From Muscardinus avellanarius (Eukaryota; Chordata; Mammalia; Rodentia; Gliridae), in assembly GCA_963383645.1 (NCBI GenBank), contig OY726560.1, positions 81,697,593 through 81,761,592 on the forward strand: DNA of 64,000 nucleotides. The letters are read 5' to 3'. The notes below the pieces were generated by a model, which had not been told where the DNA came from, searched no databases, and saw only the letters and a list, made by a program, of their open reading frames with translations. A program made the position numbers and the translations under genes. Positions 33,420-44,250 of this stretch are shown here, one piece after another. Position 1 is the stretch's first letter, and each line of letters begins with the position of its first letter.

Positions 33420-35340
33420 AACACAACCATACTTGGCCTTTTATACTTGCCTCTAGACCACTGTGGCTGAAGCCCATACACTGGGGTTTCCAGATTCTTG
33501 CTCAGCTGGGGTCTGCTGCTGGCAATGGGAGACCCTTACAGCAAAATAAGTGGAAGAGCATGGTGGGTGCCTCGTTTTGGGCAGTGGAGGTGACTGGTAC
33601 TGGCTAGAGTTGTGCCTGTAGGGAAAGTGCACAGAGGTGCTAGTCCACACACCAGGCTTCCCGGAGCCTGCACAATACACAAGGGCAGAGGGGTGTGAGC
33701 TCCGGTGCACAGAGTTCTACTATGATAATGTGGTTTGCTGAAGTTGCTCATCTCCGGGCACCACCACCTTTCCCATAATTTGCTTCTCAGCCTGTGGATT
33801 CTGTCTCTGTATTACTTAATTTAAATAATACTCTGGTTGAGATACCTAGAGGGGTTTGTGTTTGCCTGAAGAAACCAATGCCATCTCCCCATGGCTTGTA
33901 CTATCCTTCAAATCCCATTGTGTACAATCCATGTGTATAAATATAGCATCCCGTTTCCATCTCAGAGAGCTGGTGTTGGTATAGTCACCACTGCCCTACT
34001 ACTGGAACACATATTCTTGTCTATGTGAACTCTTCAAGACTGTGCCCATGCGGTGACCATAGACCATAGGGCCCTCGTAACAACAAGTTGCAGATGTTAC
34101 AGCTGCAAGTTTTGCAAAGCCATGTACAATATCAGAAATCCCATCAGAAATCCAAAATATCATCTATAATCTTGAGACTGAAAAAATGCATACCTTCATA
34201 GAACTTAAAGGACTTTGTGTCTTTTAAGACACAAAGACATGTATAGGAAACAAAAATGGAGAATCTGACCAATTGGTGAACCTGAGCAGGAGTTTCAGAC
34301 TTCTGTGAGTAGACTGAAGAATTAGGTAATGTGTTTATCTTAAATCCAGGTATGTAGGCAAAGTGGCATTTATTTTTGAGCTATGGCATCATTGATACAG
34401 TAGTTCTAAATAGGACTCAGAAAGTCTCCTCAAGGCTGCCAGGAAGAACCAGTGCTATGGTTCTGTTAACTGGGATGGCAATTGCTTTTCTTATTGAGTG
34501 AGGATCTTTCAATCCCAGTAAAATGGAGAACTAAGTATAACAACAGGTAAGAGAAGATTGCGCCATTAGAGTTTTTGGGTAAAGAATGAATATGTTTATG
34601 TGTTCACATGTACTTGCAATTTTTAAGAAACTCTGGCTTATGAGAAAGACAGTCTTAGAATGCCTACTAAATATGTAACACATTGACAGCTGCACTTTTC
34701 CTCTTGCTATTAATAACTAGGCAGTTAGACAATATATATAAGACACCATTTCAGATACTGGACAACAGGACCATGCTGGATCCTAGGTGGAAAGGAAACA
34801 AATGAAGAGAGATCAGCAATTGCCCTGGCTTTTTAGTTAGGAAAGGAACCTTCAGTAGAGTGATGCTCTGAAAAATATAGATATTGGTTTTTAGAGAAAC
34901 TGAGATGGCTGGAATTTGTACAAAAGAGTACTGGAGAGCAGGTAGTGATGCAGATAAAGTACTCCAGAAACATGCAAAGACATCTTCTTGAGCTTTTTTG
35001 TTGAATACTAAACCACATATGAATAGGCCAGGCAAAAAATTAACCACTGGAGAGCTGTGAGCTGACCAATTCTCAGAACTCGCAAAGGAAGAGAAACTAA
35101 ATTCTGACCAGTGGAAATTAAAGATTTCACTGAATACCTGGAGCTTTCAGGGAAAAAAAAAACACCCTAGAAAGGCCACACTGTAAAAAGTAGAACTAAA
35201 CTTGCCCTAGAGCTAAGGATATTTCAGATTTTCCCTAATGATGCTGAAAAACAGGCCCTGAAAATGGCAAGTGCCTCAACAGAAACTGAATTACCTACTT
35301 GGACAAAATTTAACACCTTAAAGCATTCACAGTATCTAAC
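33420..35340 (+). mobile_element. Possible ancient L1M 5'UTR region
   Basis: This stretch directly precedes a recognisable ancient L1 ORF1 and ends in wording typical of its lead-in ('AATCAGCCAATAGGAAGAGA' just beyond). The 5' part itself (33440-33760, GC-richer) has no motif I can tie to L1, so the call rests mainly on position. Confidence 0.35.
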
Positions 35341-35870
35341 ATTTAATAGGAAATTATTGGCTATGTAAAGATGCATAAAATACTACTAATAACCAGGAGA
35401 AAAAAATCAGCCAATAGGAAGAGAAATTTAAATAACACATAGGATATAATTATCTGAGAAAAAATCTTAAAATCACTGCCATAAATGTGGTCAAAACTAT
35501 AGAAGCAAACAACAACATGACAGAGAAATGGAAGAAATAATAAGACCTAAATTATGCATAGAGGAAAAAAACAAGGTCAGAAAAGAATATACTAGATAGG
35601 ATTAATAGAATATTGAATCTCAGAAAATAAAAATCAGTGCTCTGGAACACATCATGATGGAAGTCATCTAGACTGAAGCACAGAGAGAAAAGTGGCTAAA
35701 AGGAGAAACTGATCCCCAGACATCTAGAAAACAGAGCAATCTACATATCATACATGTGACTGGAACACCAGAAAGGAGTGGGCAGAAAGAGTAGTGGAAG
35801 GAATGCTGGCTGCAGCATTTCTAAATGTGGTGTAATTGTAAACCAAGAGCCACGAGAAGTCACAAATGGT

Positions 35871-35902
<32 letters not shown>

Positions 35903-36235
35903 ACACACACACACACACACCTCCAAGCCATTCCCTAGTCAAATTGTTGAAAAGCTGTGAGAAAGAAAGGAAAAATTTTAAAAGTTGTCAGTGACAAATG
36001 ACAGGTCATAAATCTAGGAGGAGATAAGAATGACTGCTGACATTGGAAACAACACAAGCCAGAGGCATCTTTCAAATGTTCAAAGAAAAAATAAAAGCAG
36101 CTTTTGAAATAGGAATTTACATCCAGAGAGAATATAGTATCGTTTGAGATGAAGGCAAATTAGACACACTTCACTCAAATAAAACCTGAGAGAATTTGTT
36201 ATCAGCAAAATAATTGTAGTATATTGTGGGTTTAT
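35340..36235 (+). pseudogene. Ancient L1M ORF1 remnant
   Basis: In order: 'AACCAGGAGAAAAAAATCAG'; 'ATGACAGAGAAATGGAAGAA' (coiled-coil region); 'GAAGCACAGAGAGAAAAGTG'; 'ACATGTGACTGGAACACCAG' (RRM strand leading to the V/G-P-E turn); 'AAGCCATTCCCTAGTCAAAT'; 'AGAATGACTGCTGACATTGG' ; 'ACAACACAAGCCAGAGGCAT'; 'TTTACATCCAGAGAGAATAT'; 'AAACCTGAGAGAATTTGTTA'. This is the order of old mammalian L1 ORF1 (coiled coil, RRM, C-terminal domain). A CA microsatellite has expanded within it. Numerous stops; no protein. Confidence 0.72.
35871..35921 (+). repeat. (CA)n microsatellite
   Basis: About 25 CA units with one TA interruption. The open frames here are translations of the repeat. Confidence 0.97.
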
Positions 36236-36312
36236 AACACACAAGAGAGTAAATGTACAACAGCAGTAGCAGAAAGGCTGGAAGAGGGAAGTGGAATATA
36301 CTATCATAGTTT

Positions 36313-36427
36313 ATTATTTTTGAAACAAGGTCTCACTAAGCTGCTGAGGCTGGCCTTGATCCTGTGAGCCTCCTGTCTCAGCCTGCCAAGTACTGGATCA
36401 CAGCTGTATGTCACCAGGCCCAGCTCA
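36313..36427 (-). repeat. Partial SINE (left half)
   Basis: 'TTTTGAAACAAGGTCTCACT', 'CTCCTGTCTCAGCCTGCCAA' and 'GTATGTCACCAGGCCCAGCT' correspond to the B1-like half in reverse. Confidence 0.8.
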
Positions 36428-36767
36428 TAGGCTATTATAAATAAATTATACAAAGGTTTTTATAATAAAGTGTATGATGTAAAGTGATTTAGAAAGAAAG
36501 GAAGAAGGTGGCAAGGTAAAGATAAATACTGTAACCAATGTAACTGATTTACATTGATTTAGACTTGATTTTTATATTGAAATCTTCCTAAGTTTATACA
36601 ATGTAAAATAACATTATTATATTTTTAGGAACTATATGGCACTTGAAAAATTGAAATAAGTCCATTTACTGAAATTTTAAAATAAAAATAAATTAAATAT
36701 ATTCAAGGCAAAAATTTAGAATATGTGATATAAGGATATGTATATATATAGAGGGGGGGGGAGAAAA

Positions 36768-37171
36768 GGAAACTGGGAACTGACCTAGAGGCATTCTATC
36801 TCTAAACCTTTAAGCTACACCCCAGCCCTATTTTATTTTTATTTATTTTTGTGGTACTGGAGGTGGAAACCAGGGGCTTTTCTACCTCCAGGCTATACTC
36901 CCAGACCTATTTTATATTTTATTTTGAAGCAGGGTCTCACTAAGTTTCTGAGAGCCTCACTACGTAGCTGAGGCTGGCTTAGAACCTGTGCGATCCTTCT
37001 ATCTCAGCCTCCCAAGCGTGGGGATTACAAGTGTGTGCCACCGTGCCTGGCTTATTTTTTATTTTGAAACAGGATTTCACTAAGTTGCTGAGGCTGGCCT
37101 AAAACCTGTGATCCCCCTTATCTCAGCCTCCCAAGGACTGGAATTACAGGTATGTGCTACCATGCCTAGCT
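36768..37171 (-). repeat. SINE, subfamily B, split by a subfamily A SINE
   Basis: The right half is at 36768-36842 ('GACCTAGAGGCATTCTATCT' ... 'CCCTATTTTATTTTTATTTA'), and the left half at 37052-37171 ('TATTTTGAAACAGGATTTCA' ... 'GTGCTACCATGCCTAGCTT'). The middle is another SINE. Confidence 0.88.
36843..37051 (-). repeat. SINE, B1-dID subfamily A, nested
   Basis: 'TTTTGTGGTACTGGAGGTGG', 'CTTTTCTACCTCCAGGCTAT' ... 'GTGTGCCACCGTGCCTGGC', inserted in the A/T linker of the older subfamily B copy. The same nesting habit is seen at 17.6-18.0 kb. Confidence 0.9.
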
Positions 37172-38811
37172 TGACATTGGTCTCTTGAAGAGCAGTCTTT
37201 AATTTTAATTGAGACCAGCTGTCAGTTCTTTTTGTAGATTATGTCATTGGGGTTGAGAACATAGTTTGAGAGAAAGATGTATTTGTTGGATTTGAGTTTC
37301 CACCGGATGATAAAGGGGAGAGGAGTCCTTGGCAAGTCCCATTGGTTGCACTGCACTCAACTCAGGGGGAAGGCTTGGCTGATTTGTTACAGATCTTTTT
37401 CCTGTCTTCTCTCCCACGTTCATACACCGCAGTGGAAGCCAAGTGCCCCTAAGACAGTATGGTTCATGTGACTGTGTCCTTTGGACACTTCTTTCTTCAA
37501 GCTTTCATGAGTGAGCCACAGCAGCAGTTTGGCAAACATTCAGGATCAGGAGGAAGCTGCTGTTTCCTTGGCATCCCAGGGCTAATTTCCTGCTTTCTGC
37601 CATTCAGGAAGCAATTGCTTCCTATATGCACAGGCCTAAGGGAGAGGTTGGCTTCACAGTGAAAGGTTCTTGGCTTTGGATTTCCAAAGAGCACCCAGAC
37701 ATTTGATTTTTAGTTCTTAAAATCTTGAGATAGGAGAGATAAAGAGATTAATTTGGATCTCAATAGGTGCTGTGGCTCAGAAGCCAAGCCTGGAAAACGG
37801 ACCACAGAGTTTAATACATGGAAGGAGGATGCAGCAATGGGCAGTCCTCGCAGGAAATCCATACAGATGAAGTGTTTGGCAGTCACCTAACACTTGGGGA
37901 GAGATGGTGTCCCTGGCTGGCCGCATGGGAGTAAGCTTGGGTACGAGAATGGCTGGACCCCAACGTGTGTTAGCCAGTTATTCAGCCTTGAAACTGGGCT
38001 TTTCCTGAGTTTCAAAAGCTATGAATAAGACTCACCTACCAAGTTCCTGGCTTGGATAAATTAGCAGCACATGCTTAGAGGTGAAGTGGGAAGAGGTGCT
38101 GAAATTAACTACCTTCCCTGATACCTGGGTAATATTATGTATTATCCTTAGAAATTTATGTCACTTCCTGGGAGAATTCTGAATTTGACCTAATATTTAA
38201 CCTAAATAGACCAAGTTGTAGGTGAGGAAAAAGGAGTTGCAATGAAAGCATGGAGCTTATATTTCTGGCTCCTTTCTTTGGGTCTCCAGGTTAAGATATA
38301 GAGAATTAGGTTCCATTTCCTCCCAATAGATCTAAAGAGTGAGATTTGATATCTTCTGTACACGTCTCTGATTCATCCTGGAGCATGAAAATCTTTCTTG
38401 GCTTCTAAAGACAGAGCTGTCTAGGTGTAACATCTTTCTCCCAGCTTTGCAGCTAACATCTATCCAATGCCAAGTCCACAAGAACTGAGCACCTGCTGTG
38501 TCTCCCCTCACCTCCTGCTTTCACCCAGTCTAGCCATTTCGATATATCTCAGTATCCCACAAAGGCCTTCTGTTACTTCTCTTAGCCTCATGATTTCCTT
38601 TGCTTCCTTGTCATGAAAATCTCCACATCTGCATACTACGCCACAAGGAATAATGCTGTCATTACACCATCCTGATCTATCTTTAAAAGCTTGAAATTGG
38701 CAAGCCCCTTTCATTTTTTCCTCAATGCAACCTCCATTCAGCCTTTAAACTAGGCTCTACCCAACTTATACTCTCCTGCAACTTGCTTCAAGTCTCACTT
38801 ACATTCCTGTC
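37172..38811. other. Unassigned sequence
   Basis: No supported gene. Short overlapping frames at 37277-37694 lie on both strands without recognisable motifs. Confidence 0.35.
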
Positions 38812-38869
38812 AAACTTCCATACTCTTGGTGGGGCTTGCCAGATTCCCGGAGAAACCAGCGCCCGGGTT

Positions 38870-39012
38870 GCACGGCCCTGGGCCCTGGGCGGGTATCGCG
38901 CGGGGCACGCTGGACCCCTGGAAAAACCGGGGCTGGGTCACAGGTCTGTGGGCCCTGGGCTGGGTTGCGCGGGGCACGCTGGACCCCCAGAAGAACCAGG
39001 GCCCGAGCCGCA
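38870..39012 (+). repeat. CpG-rich 69-bp tandem repeats
   Basis: The block GGGCCCTGGGC...CGCGGGGCACGCTGGACCC occurs twice, with CGGGGCACGC at 38901 and 38970. A partial third unit precedes it (38841-38875). It stands out sharply from the AT-rich surroundings. Confidence 0.85.
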
Positions 39013-39126
39013 TTGCTACCGAGTGCCTGATCCCACATCCTCCTCAAACCACACATACTGTCTTTTCTTATTAAAAAAAAAGGAAAAGAAAAAGAAAAAA
39101 AGAAAAGAAAAATATCGAAGAGGGGT

Positions 39127-39620
39127 CAAGATGGCCACGGCGGCTGCCAGGATACTGGAGATGCAGACAAAACTTATCCAACTGAACTGGAACTTTTGGA
39201 AAAATTCCCTGCAAAGGAGGACTGCTTCTTCTCTACATCCTTAAGAATCCTGGACATCACTTGTAAGGAAAGAGTTTAGCGGAGACCTAGGAGGAAGGCG
39301 GTGTTGGAAGCGGTCGCTACGATGGCGGTGGAGACTTGTATTCGGGAGAGGCAGAAATCTGATCCTACCAACCTTATCTTCTGGAGAAATTACCCCAAAC
39401 GTCGAATGCTACTGTCGCACATGCTTAGGAACACTGGACAACATACAGATTGGAAAAAGAGCTTTGGAAAGATTTGAAATGGTGGAGGCAATGGCAATGG
39501 CAGTGGCCAGTACTCACGGGAGGCAGAGATCTGATGCATTATACCTGGAACTTTTGAAGAAATAACCCCAGAGGCAGAATGCTACCACCATGCACCCTCG
39601 GGAACGTGGGAGAACCTGCT
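39127..39620 (+). promoter_or_regulatory. Three diverged monomer-like units, possible promoter
   Basis: Units start near AAGATGGCCACGGCGG (39128), CGATGGCGGTGGAG (39320) and AATGGTGGAGGC (39478). Each continues with a matching middle: GGCAGAAATCTGAT against GGCAGAGATCTGAT, and CTGGAACTTTTGGA against CTGGAACTTTTGAAG. Spacings are about 191 and 157 bases. The first carries a clear YY1-like core. Promoter function is inferred by analogy with monomeric rodent L1 5' ends. Confidence 0.45.
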
Positions 39621-39639
39621 GGGTGAAGAGGGTATTCAG

Positions 39640-40091
39640 ATCGGAGCCTGCCAAGGGATGAGGCCAGTGACAGGGCAGCAAAGCTGGGATTGGAGCCTGC
39701 CGTGAGGCAGGGCTGGTGCTGGGGCCAGCGAGGCCGGGATCTGAGCCTACCAAGAGGCAAGGCCAATGCTGGGGCTTCCGAGGCCGGGATTGGAGCTTGC
39801 TGAGGGGTTAGGTTGGTGCCAGGGCCAGCTAGGCCGGGATCGGAGCCTGCCATGAGGCAAAGCCAGTGCTGGGGCCTCCGAGGCTGGGATCGGAGCCTGC
39901 CAAGGGGTTAGGCCAGTGGTGCTGGGGCCAGCAAGGCTGGGATCGGAGCCTGCCATGAGGCAAGGCTGGTGCTGGGGCCTCCGAGCCCGGGATCAGAGCC
40001 AGCCAAGGGGTTAGGCTGGTGCAGGGTCAGCGAGGTCAGAATTGGGGCCTCCCATGAGGCAAGGCTGGTGCTGGAGCCAGTGAGGTTGGAA
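39640..40091 (+). repeat. GC-rich VNTR, about 50-bp unit, 100-bp higher order
   Basis: ATCGGAGCCTGCC-like unit starts fall at 39640, 39689, 39739, 39789, 39839, 39889, 39942, 39992, 40041 and 40091. From 39789 on, units alternate between AGGGGTTAGG and GAGGCAAGG/AAAG variants, so the repeat grew as dimers. The minus-strand open frames here are repeat translations. Confidence 0.9.
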
Positions 40092-40397
40092 TCAAGAGTC
40101 CTCTGGGTTTAGTACTTTTGCTGTCTTACTTAGTCTTGTAATCTCTTAAACCTAAAAATTTCAGCAAATCTTTTGCTTTATATTCAGCTAATATATTAAA
40201 ATTAATACATAAAATAAGGCAAATAATAATTAGGAGAGTATATTTTATGATCATAAACAAGAACCAAGTTATCTACACAATAAAACCTCACACTTTGTCT
40301 CTATCCATCTCTCAGCAAATCAGAGAAACTTTCGAGGACTCTGATCCCACTACTGGGGCCGTCAAGAGTGGGATCGGAACTTGCAATGCGGCATGCA

Positions 40398-40798
40398 CAG
40401 AGAAATATCACAGAAAATAAAAACCAGATGCTTCCCCTAATTAGCAATAACAAGGAGGAAAGGGGTAACAAGAGGAGGTCGAGTTATAGAAAGGGCCCTA
40501 TAGCGATGCAATTAAGGTGACCAATGAGAGGGTATGGGATGGGGGAGGATGGAACCTCCTTAAAACTTAGGAGGTACGTAAACAAATGTATCAAAGTTAA
40601 TCACCAATCAAGCATGGGATGGAGGGAAGGGGAGGGAATGGGATGGGAATTGGATGAGGGCTAATTGGATGATGTGTGCTTATATATCCTCTCAAGTCTT
40701 GTATTCCAATGTGATGCATGATTACAATGCACCAAGAAAAATAAAAATAAAAAAATAAAAAATAAAGTATAAATTTGTAAACAACAACAACAACAACA
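40398..40798 (+). mobile_element. L1 3' end (type II) forming the composite's tail
   Basis: 'AAAATAAAAACCAGATGCTT', 'CCCCTAATTAGC' aligns with the ORF2 end of the full-length L1 at about 8498-8530. 'CACCAATCAAGCATGGGATG', a G-rich tract and 'TGTGATGCATGATTACAATG' match its 3'UTR. Confidence 0.85.
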
Positions 40799-40811
40799 AA
40801 ATTTCCATACT

Positions 40812-41793
40812 ATCATCAGCTATTTTATCTTATTCTTATTAATACTCAAAACTTCTGGTCATGCCCAATTTTGAAAAGTTGCTATATTCATTCTTTATTT
40901 CTGCTCCCGATCCACAAATCATTGCTAAGGAAAATGCTGGAACGTTGCCGACCCGATGTACTACACATTCACGTTAGTTTCAACTAGGCACACACTTCTG
41001 CTCATTGGTCTTATTATTCATGTCTTTTTGTTTCCCTAGAAAACCACAATGATCTTCTAAACCAGCACATACCTTGAAGTAATTAAAAAAATTTATGAAT
41101 ACACTTGTACATCTTAAAATTGACCTATAAAAGTTTTCAGAAGAAGTTCAAGTTATTTCAAAAATATGCCTTCTGGCATATTTTAATATTGGCATTTTAA
41201 GATAGAAGTGTTACATTGCTTTTTATGTGAATCCAAGGTAATCAAAATACCAGGGTAACTTGACACCTGGCATTATTCACTTAAAAAAATACATCAAGCC
41301 TTTTTTAAAGCAGGAAGAGATTTTACATTATTCCTTTAACTTCTTGAGTTTATAGTCTATTTTGTTTTCCTCCAAATTTGTCCTAATGAGCCTTTATGCT
41401 TAATACAATTTACTTATCACCTTATTGGACTTCTATACAACAAAACACAGATGGATTTTACTTATTTATTCATTTTTATTTACTATGACTACAAGACTCT
41501 GTAAAGTACTTTTTCCAAACTGCATTGTCACAGAATTATTATGTGTAGAGTTGCTCATAATACAATAAATTTATGCTGGAGATTGAACAGTATTTATTTA
41601 AAAATATTCTATCAGATGGTATTTCTTAATTAGGTGGCTGGAAATGGGTATCTAGTTACTTAATGAAAGAAACCACTGGATTTTTTCTCTATCCTATACA
41701 CCTGAGATTTTCAACTGTCATGGACAAAAAAAAAAAAAAAGAGAAATTTATCTTCTTTTAAAGAAGCAAAGGGACTTTGGGAAGGGAGTGTAT
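40812..41793. other. Unassigned AT-rich sequence
   Basis: No gene or repeat recognised. An A16 run at about 41727-41742. Confidence 0.35.
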
Positions 41794-41810
41794 AAAGAGC
41801 AGAAAGTGGG

Positions 41811-41840
41811 GACTTCCGGGAAGATGGCGACCGAGAAAAG
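41811..41840 (+). promoter_or_regulatory. ETS/YY1-like L1 5'-end promoter motif
   Basis: GACTTCCGGGAAGATGGCGA: CTTCCGG next to AAGATGGCG, at the extreme 5' end as in copy 1. Function inferred from position. Confidence 0.55.
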
Positions 41841-42603
41841 CGGGGCTTAAGAGAACCGCTAACAACAAATCTCCATTACCACAAAATCAGCACCTTTCAT
41901 AGCCAGAAAACACCATCACCAGTGAAACAAAAAATCACCAGGCTCCAGAGAGAAAGCGGACTGAGAACAGAGCCACAGAGGAGATACACCGGCCTCGCAC
42001 CCGAGGACACGGCAGACGCGGCAGCAGCGCCATACTGCCGGCGGCACCGGCGAATTCACGGGACGGCTACAGCAAGCCGAGGTGAGTCACTGCGGAACAG
42101 CCAGGCGGGATTTCTCCGCGCAGAGAGCATCTAAAGCTCCCAGTGGCTGAGCTCAGCACACGTTGCAGGGATTCAGAGTAGAAATCAAAATCAAGAAGAA
42201 AAACGCCAGCCCAACAGCCGAGGGCATAGCAGCGGCGCCATATTGCCACAGGTGGCAGCAGCAGCGAATTCAGCGAGTCCAGTACAGCTACATCTGCGTA
42301 CTCAAGAACAGTGAGTCAAATTGCGGGCCACAGAGGAGAAATCCCAGTACTGTACTTCCTGGGACTTGACCCAGTGGGGGAGTGGCGGTGGCAGAGATAT
42401 CACACCATAGGAGAACGTGCAATCTGGTACCCCCCACGGTCTAAAGTAGCCTCTATCGACTCTCTGGGTCGGAGACTCTGTGATACAACCCAGTAAAGGA
42501 GTAGTGGGGTCTGAGATACTACTGACTCGAGATCCAGAACACCTTAAGTGAAGTCATAGTGACCCAAGTGAAGAACCCAGAGAAGGCACAAACTCCCGAA
42601 ATC

Positions 42604-43488
42604 ATGGGAAAGAGGAATAATACTGGAGCAATGAATGCCCACAACGCCACAACATCAGAACCCGATAAAACAGAAAATCAGAGATTTCTAGAAGATCAAA
42701 TCAGGAAAATAACTGTAGAAATAATAGAGGTGCTTCGAAAAGAACTCAGAGAGAGCCAGAAAGAGATAAAGGATGCAATTAATGAAGTAAAGGCCTCAAT
42801 TCAAAGCACAAACAACCGATTAGACCACATGGAGAACAGAATCTCGCTCTTAGAAGATGATCATTCCAAAAATGAACTCATAGTTTCTAATCTAGAAAAA
42901 AATATCCGACAGCAGGAATCTGATATTGAAGAAATATGGGCCCATTTTAAGAGAGCTAACCTAAGAATAATTGGAATAGAGGAGGGAAAAGAAAGTGAAA
43001 CCAAAGGGATCAACAATCTCTTCAAGGAAGTAATAGCAGAAAATTTTCCAAACATAGAGCAAGAGGTCGATACACAGGTCCAGGAAACTTATAGAACTCC
43101 CTTTAGACAGGATCAGAGACGAGGATCCCCACACCACATAATTGTCAAAATGACCAATGTGGAAGCCAAGCAGAGAATCTTAAAGGCAACAAAAGCAAAG
43201 GGCCAAGTGACATTCAGAGGCAAACCAATTAGAATCACTCCAGACTTCCCAAACCAAGTCATGAGAGCCAGAAGGGCTTGGAGTAACATATTCCCAATTC
43301 TGAAAGAAAACAACTTCCAGCCAAAAATTTCCTACCCAGCAAAACTTTCTATCAAATTAGATGGAGAAATAAGAAGCTTCCATGACAAACAGAAACTGAA
43401 GGAATTTATGTCTTCAAAACCAGCACTAGAGAAAATACTCAAAGAGATTAACTACAAAGAAGAAATAGGTAACACACTCCAGAACTAG
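42604..43488 (+). pseudogene. L1-type ORF1, C-terminally shortened (294 aa)
   Basis: ATG at 42604 (MGKRNNTGAMN). Coiled coil, RRM and almost all of the C-terminal domain are open. A TAG at 43486-43488 replaces the CAG found in copies 1 and 3 (single C-to-T), removing the last 11 codons. The lost tail lies beyond the conserved C-terminal domain core, so the product might still fold; hence this may be better viewed as a slightly short CDS. The frame upstream to 42559 would need a GTG start and is not preferred. Confidence 0.8.
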
Positions 43489-43520
43489 AGAAACAAGATT
43501 TTCCATTCAACAGACAACTA

Positions 43521-44250
43521 AGATTGGTTATCTGTGGAGATTCATTATTTATGTTAGTCTTTTACCTATCTCTAAAGGGTATTGTTTGCCTTTATTGTTG
43601 TTAATTTTTAGGATTTCTAGTTGGAATATTAATATACCTTCAGATATAGCAATTGGAAATATTTTATCCCATTCTATTAGTAACTGTTAACTCTGTTTAC
43701 ATTGTCTTTGGATATACAATATTTTTTTTTTATTTTTTAGTGAGTTTGTATACTCCTCTGTTGCCTGTGCCATTGAAATCATAACCAAGAAATCACTGCC
43801 AATTTCAATGTTGTGAGGTTTTATGACCCAGATTTTCTCCTAAAAGTTTATAGTCTTAAGATTTATATTTAGGTCTCTTATCTATTTTGAGTTAATATTT
43901 GTATATGGGATTAGGTAAGGGTCCAATTTTATTCTTTTCCATGTAATTATTATTTTTCAACAATATTTAGTTAAAAGATTATTATTTCCACCACCAAATG
44001 TTCGTGGAAACCTTGTCAAAAATAACTTGACAATATAGGGAAGAATTTAGCTCTAGGCTTGTATTTAACTCCAATGGTTTATATATCTGCCTTTAGAACA
44101 GTACTACACTGTTTCAATTATTGTAGCTTTATATGGTTTGAAATCAGAAAATATATATCTTCTAGCTTTGTTCTTTTTCAAGATCGTTTTGAGTACCTAG
44201 AGTCCATATTCCATATTAGGATAGATTTTTTTTCTGAAAAATAAATATAT
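43521..44250 (-). repeat. Antisense L1 ORF2 segment captured in half-L1 copy 2
   Basis: Same captured block and junctions as in copy 1 ('GATTGGTTATCTGTGGAGAT' start, 'GATAGATTTTTTTTCTG' end), with scattered substitutions only. In this copy the premature ORF1 stop leaves 32 bases of former ORF1 before the block. Confidence 0.85.

Larger units (their letters stand above)
38825..40798 (+). mobile_element. Composite VNTR retroelement with L1 tail (SVA-like plan)
   Basis: One TSD (AAAYTTCCATACT at 38812-38824 and 40799-40811, one difference) encloses, in order: CpG-rich 69-bp repeats (38870-39012); an A/G-rich stretch (39071-39112); three diverged units, each opening with an ATGG motif (39131, 39322, 39479); a roughly 50-bp tandem repeat, about nine units (39640-40091); an AT-rich block (40097-40340); a VNTR-like remnant (40345-40397); and the end of an L1 ORF2 plus type II 3'UTR (about 40398-40740), finishing in a (CAA)n tail. 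No sense coding region of L1 is complete. The layout recalls primate SVA/LAVA by analogy, not by sequence. The long frame 38783-39244 starts outside the element and is not a gene. Confidence 0.75.

Noticed and set aside
33420..33760. Retrocopied gene fragment
   Set aside because: Overlapping minus-strand frames without recognisable domain, no poly(A)/TSD pair seen. Left as possible L1M 5'UTR at low confidence.
38783..39244. 153-codon plus-strand frame and overlapping 82-85-codon frames
   Set aside because: They run across the 5' TSD and the CpG-rich 69-bp repeats into the A/G run. Frames on both strands are open because of GC composition. No domain, and a Lys-rich stretch from the A/G run.
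39514..39956. Minus-strand frames with repeated 'MAGSDPGLAGPST'-like text
   Set aside because: They are translations of the 50-bp VNTR; the protein repeat simply mirrors the DNA repeat.
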